A DNA stretch of 64,000 bases from Thalassotalea sp. Sam97 (lineage in GTDB: Bacteria; Pseudomonadota; Gammaproteobacteria; Enterobacterales; Alteromonadaceae), in NCBI RefSeq assembly GCF_041379765.1, contig NZ_CP166919.1, positions 2,418,001-2,482,000 on the forward strand, written 5' to 3'. Positions within the stretch are counted from its first letter, which is position 1; each line of letters opens with the position of its first letter. The position numbers and the translations under genes are program-made. The notes beneath the pieces were generated by a model. It ran no database searches. It was not told where the DNA came from and was given only the letters and a program-made list of their open reading frames with translations. This document shows positions 63,401-64,000 of the stretch, piece by piece.

Positions 63401-64000
63401 AATCCAAACTCAAGACGAAGCTATTTGTTGGTCAAATGCTGCTTGGGAAAACAACTGGTGTAACATCAACAATCCTGATGCGGGTAAGTACTGGGTACTG
63501 ATCCATAACCATAAAATGTTTTGGGATGGTGATGCACCAGAAGATACTTACCGCGTAGCGACAGGTATTGTTAGCGATGAAGTATCAACGGACATCGAAG
63601 TAACAGGTCCAGCAACGACTGATGGTTTAATGCCATATGAAGTAGAAATGCACTGGAACATGACTGACCTTGAAAAAGGTGACATTGTTTACTCTGCATT
63701 CGATATTGGTACCGATGCCGGTAACCCTGGTAACTTAGGCTTTGTACCAGTTCGCTTAGAACGTGGCGTAAACGAAGTAAGCGTTAACGCAAGTCAAACC
63801 AAAGCGCGCGCGGGTGACATCGTTGACATTACCCTAAATGTAGTACCTAACAAAACTGGTCAAGACCGTAACGTTCACCTAGCATCAATGATGCCTGAAG
63901 GAACTACTTTAATCCCTGGTTCAGTGACGGTAAAAGGTCAATTTGATGCCATGATTGAAGAAGCGGATAACGGTTTTACCGTAACAGCAACGCAATTTGA
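60447..64000 (+). CDS. Secreted S8 (subtilisin-like) serine peptidase, 3' truncated by window edge
   Basis: At least 1184 codons, open at the end of the window. A signal peptide (about 1-24), an I9-like propeptide, and a catalytic domain with Asp in GIIDTGVN (about 238), His in NGHGSHVAGTAAG (about 327) and Ser in SGTSMASPHVAGAMAL (about 671); a PA insert lies between. His is flanked by GSH rather than the usual GTH. It is paralogous to the subtilase at 10220 over the whole visible length, including GEGVYVGDC and NLNLPQ segments. ATG 60447 is preferred to TTG 60441; TAGGAG lies before it. It is divergent from the mipA operon. A C-terminal sorting signal cannot be seen. Confidence 0.93.
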   Translation, partial: MKSVALAIGTVLYSYSAVAAANDAGANGEATLKGIDIPQAVLSKYKKDGIVEHNQRGVNGPNGSVNRQLQPLATKQKFVPEADITGEQTYIIRLKDSPVATYDGRISGYPATALNATPETGEHKLFSATRDNRADITKYQNYLFEKQGSFLQKAGNTLGMQLQPRLQYTKAFNGMSVRMTQEQAMRLAELPEVAHIQRSRMKELLSDVGPEHIEADKAWTGETTVATELKGEGMIVGIIDTGVNTDHVSFADVGDDGYDHENPWGEGVYVGDCTVAGQEHMCNDKLIGVRSYDVITDIYDADEFQENPNPWMPNELVRPKNGEDYNGHGSHVAGTAAGNVIYDAPLLQAVPGNGDGIETGFTFDRVSGVAPHANIVSYQVCYPGDHTYLGCPDEAILAAIEDAIEDGVDAINFSIGGGEPFPWESAMELAFLSAREAGINVAVAAGNSGHYNISHVAPWQTIVAASNHGREIAVEGKSIAQMTGGDTTPPSDITAGGISEEYTGNIVLAENFGNALCSEPFPEGTFNGEIVACQRGDVGRVAKADNVLAGGAGGFVLYNVQWGGAEGNVVNDVYPLPGAHIDAGAGYQLKNWLSSGEGHMATITASTVTTRINEDTVDTIADFSSRGPSRTNKHLFVPTVAAPGVGVYAPFADEQPFSMYPASADWSSLSGTSMASPHVAGAMALVQQAHPDWTPTEVQSALQMTATPAKLNTWQGPQEAGFYDTGTGIINVANAINAGLIMDESIENFMDANPRNGGDTRNLNLPQVLDMTCKQKCVWVRTVKATRDGTWTVDTETSEYSVKLRAIPETFELKAGEVQTIMIEGEILDSQNRLHGSELEVHGKIFLTPDNEDIPSVMWPAALRFDHGSLPTKVESVIHRNTGKEVIGGLQTEAIKDFTSRAYQPVQADIHEFTLVQDYDQSSPFNDGKVEVEQGIDKVIWLDVPAGSKRVVAEVLEHVSSTAENGWDEGVASMLMGIDINGDGEIQTQDEAICWSNAAWENNWCNINNPDAGKYWVLIHNHKMFWDGDAPEDTYRVATGIVSDEVSTDIEVTGPATTDGLMPYEVEMHWNMTDLEKGDIVYSAFDIGTDAGNPGNLGFVPVRLERGVNEVSVNASQTKARAGDIVDITLNVVPNKTGQDRNVHLASMMPEGTTLIPGSVTVKGQFDAMIEEADNGFTVTATQF

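Overview
The window looks like chromosomal DNA of a marine gammaproteobacterium of the order Alteromonadales, most like Colwelliaceae (Thalassotalea or Colwellia). This is inferred from the gene families (DUF3379, SapC, DUF3019, MipA/OmpV, GlyGly-CTERM and PEP-CTERM tails, POT peptide transporter, PutP) and moderate-to-low GC. The genus cannot be fixed from the sequence alone.

Layout. 1-4.5 kb: end of a Bat-type VWA/TPR protein, BatD, then an ECF sigma factor with a DUF3379 membrane partner. 4.6-10 kb: proline symporter, galE, a DHH phosphoesterase and a POT peptide transporter. 10.2-14.2 kb: a large secreted subtilase with a GlyGly-CTERM tail. 14.2-18.8 kb: nagA, SapC family, aquaporin Z and a LacI-type regulator. 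18.9-24 kb: a TetR regulator divergent from an RND efflux pair, with a perfect 31-bp palindromic operator between them. 24.3-25.3 kb: eight tRNA genes (Met-Leu-Gln-Gln-Leu-Gln-Met-Leu). 25.3-33.0 kb: an AT-rich accessory segment of unrelated small plus-strand genes, followed by a ninth tRNA (Leu). 33.3-41.9 kb: ubiF, an iron alcohol dehydrogenase and miaB-phoH-ybeY-corC-lnt. 42.3-46.8 kb: a MacAB-like adaptor/ATPase/two-permease operon. 47-56.8 kb: amidohydrolase, secreted Tpx, an IbpA-like heat-shock protein, alpha/beta hydrolase, a TA-flanked MITE, a zinc-ribbon protein, an alkyltransferase-like protein, an FG-GAP protein, an SDR, a GNAT, a TesA-like lipoprotein and a globin. 57-60.3 kb: a histidine kinase/response regulator operon with DUF3019 and MipA/OmpV. 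60.4 kb to the end: a second large subtilase that runs off the window.

Main points. The order tRNA(Met/Leu/Gln) operon, ubiF reversed, miaB-ybeZYX-lnt matches the well-known E. coli metT-ubiF-miaB-lnt region, so the 7.8-kb accessory block and the alcohol dehydrogenase look like insertions into an ancestral backbone. Inside the block, copies of a ~30-bp repeat (28/30 identical for the best pair) lie at successive gene junctions, all in one orientation. This resembles a mobile gene-cassette array without an integrase. It is the best candidate here for something not yet described.

Regulation readable from sequence includes a sigma-32-type promoter and a ROSE-like RNA thermometer hairpin in front of the IbpA gene, a TetR operator overlapping a promoter, and several clear terminators.
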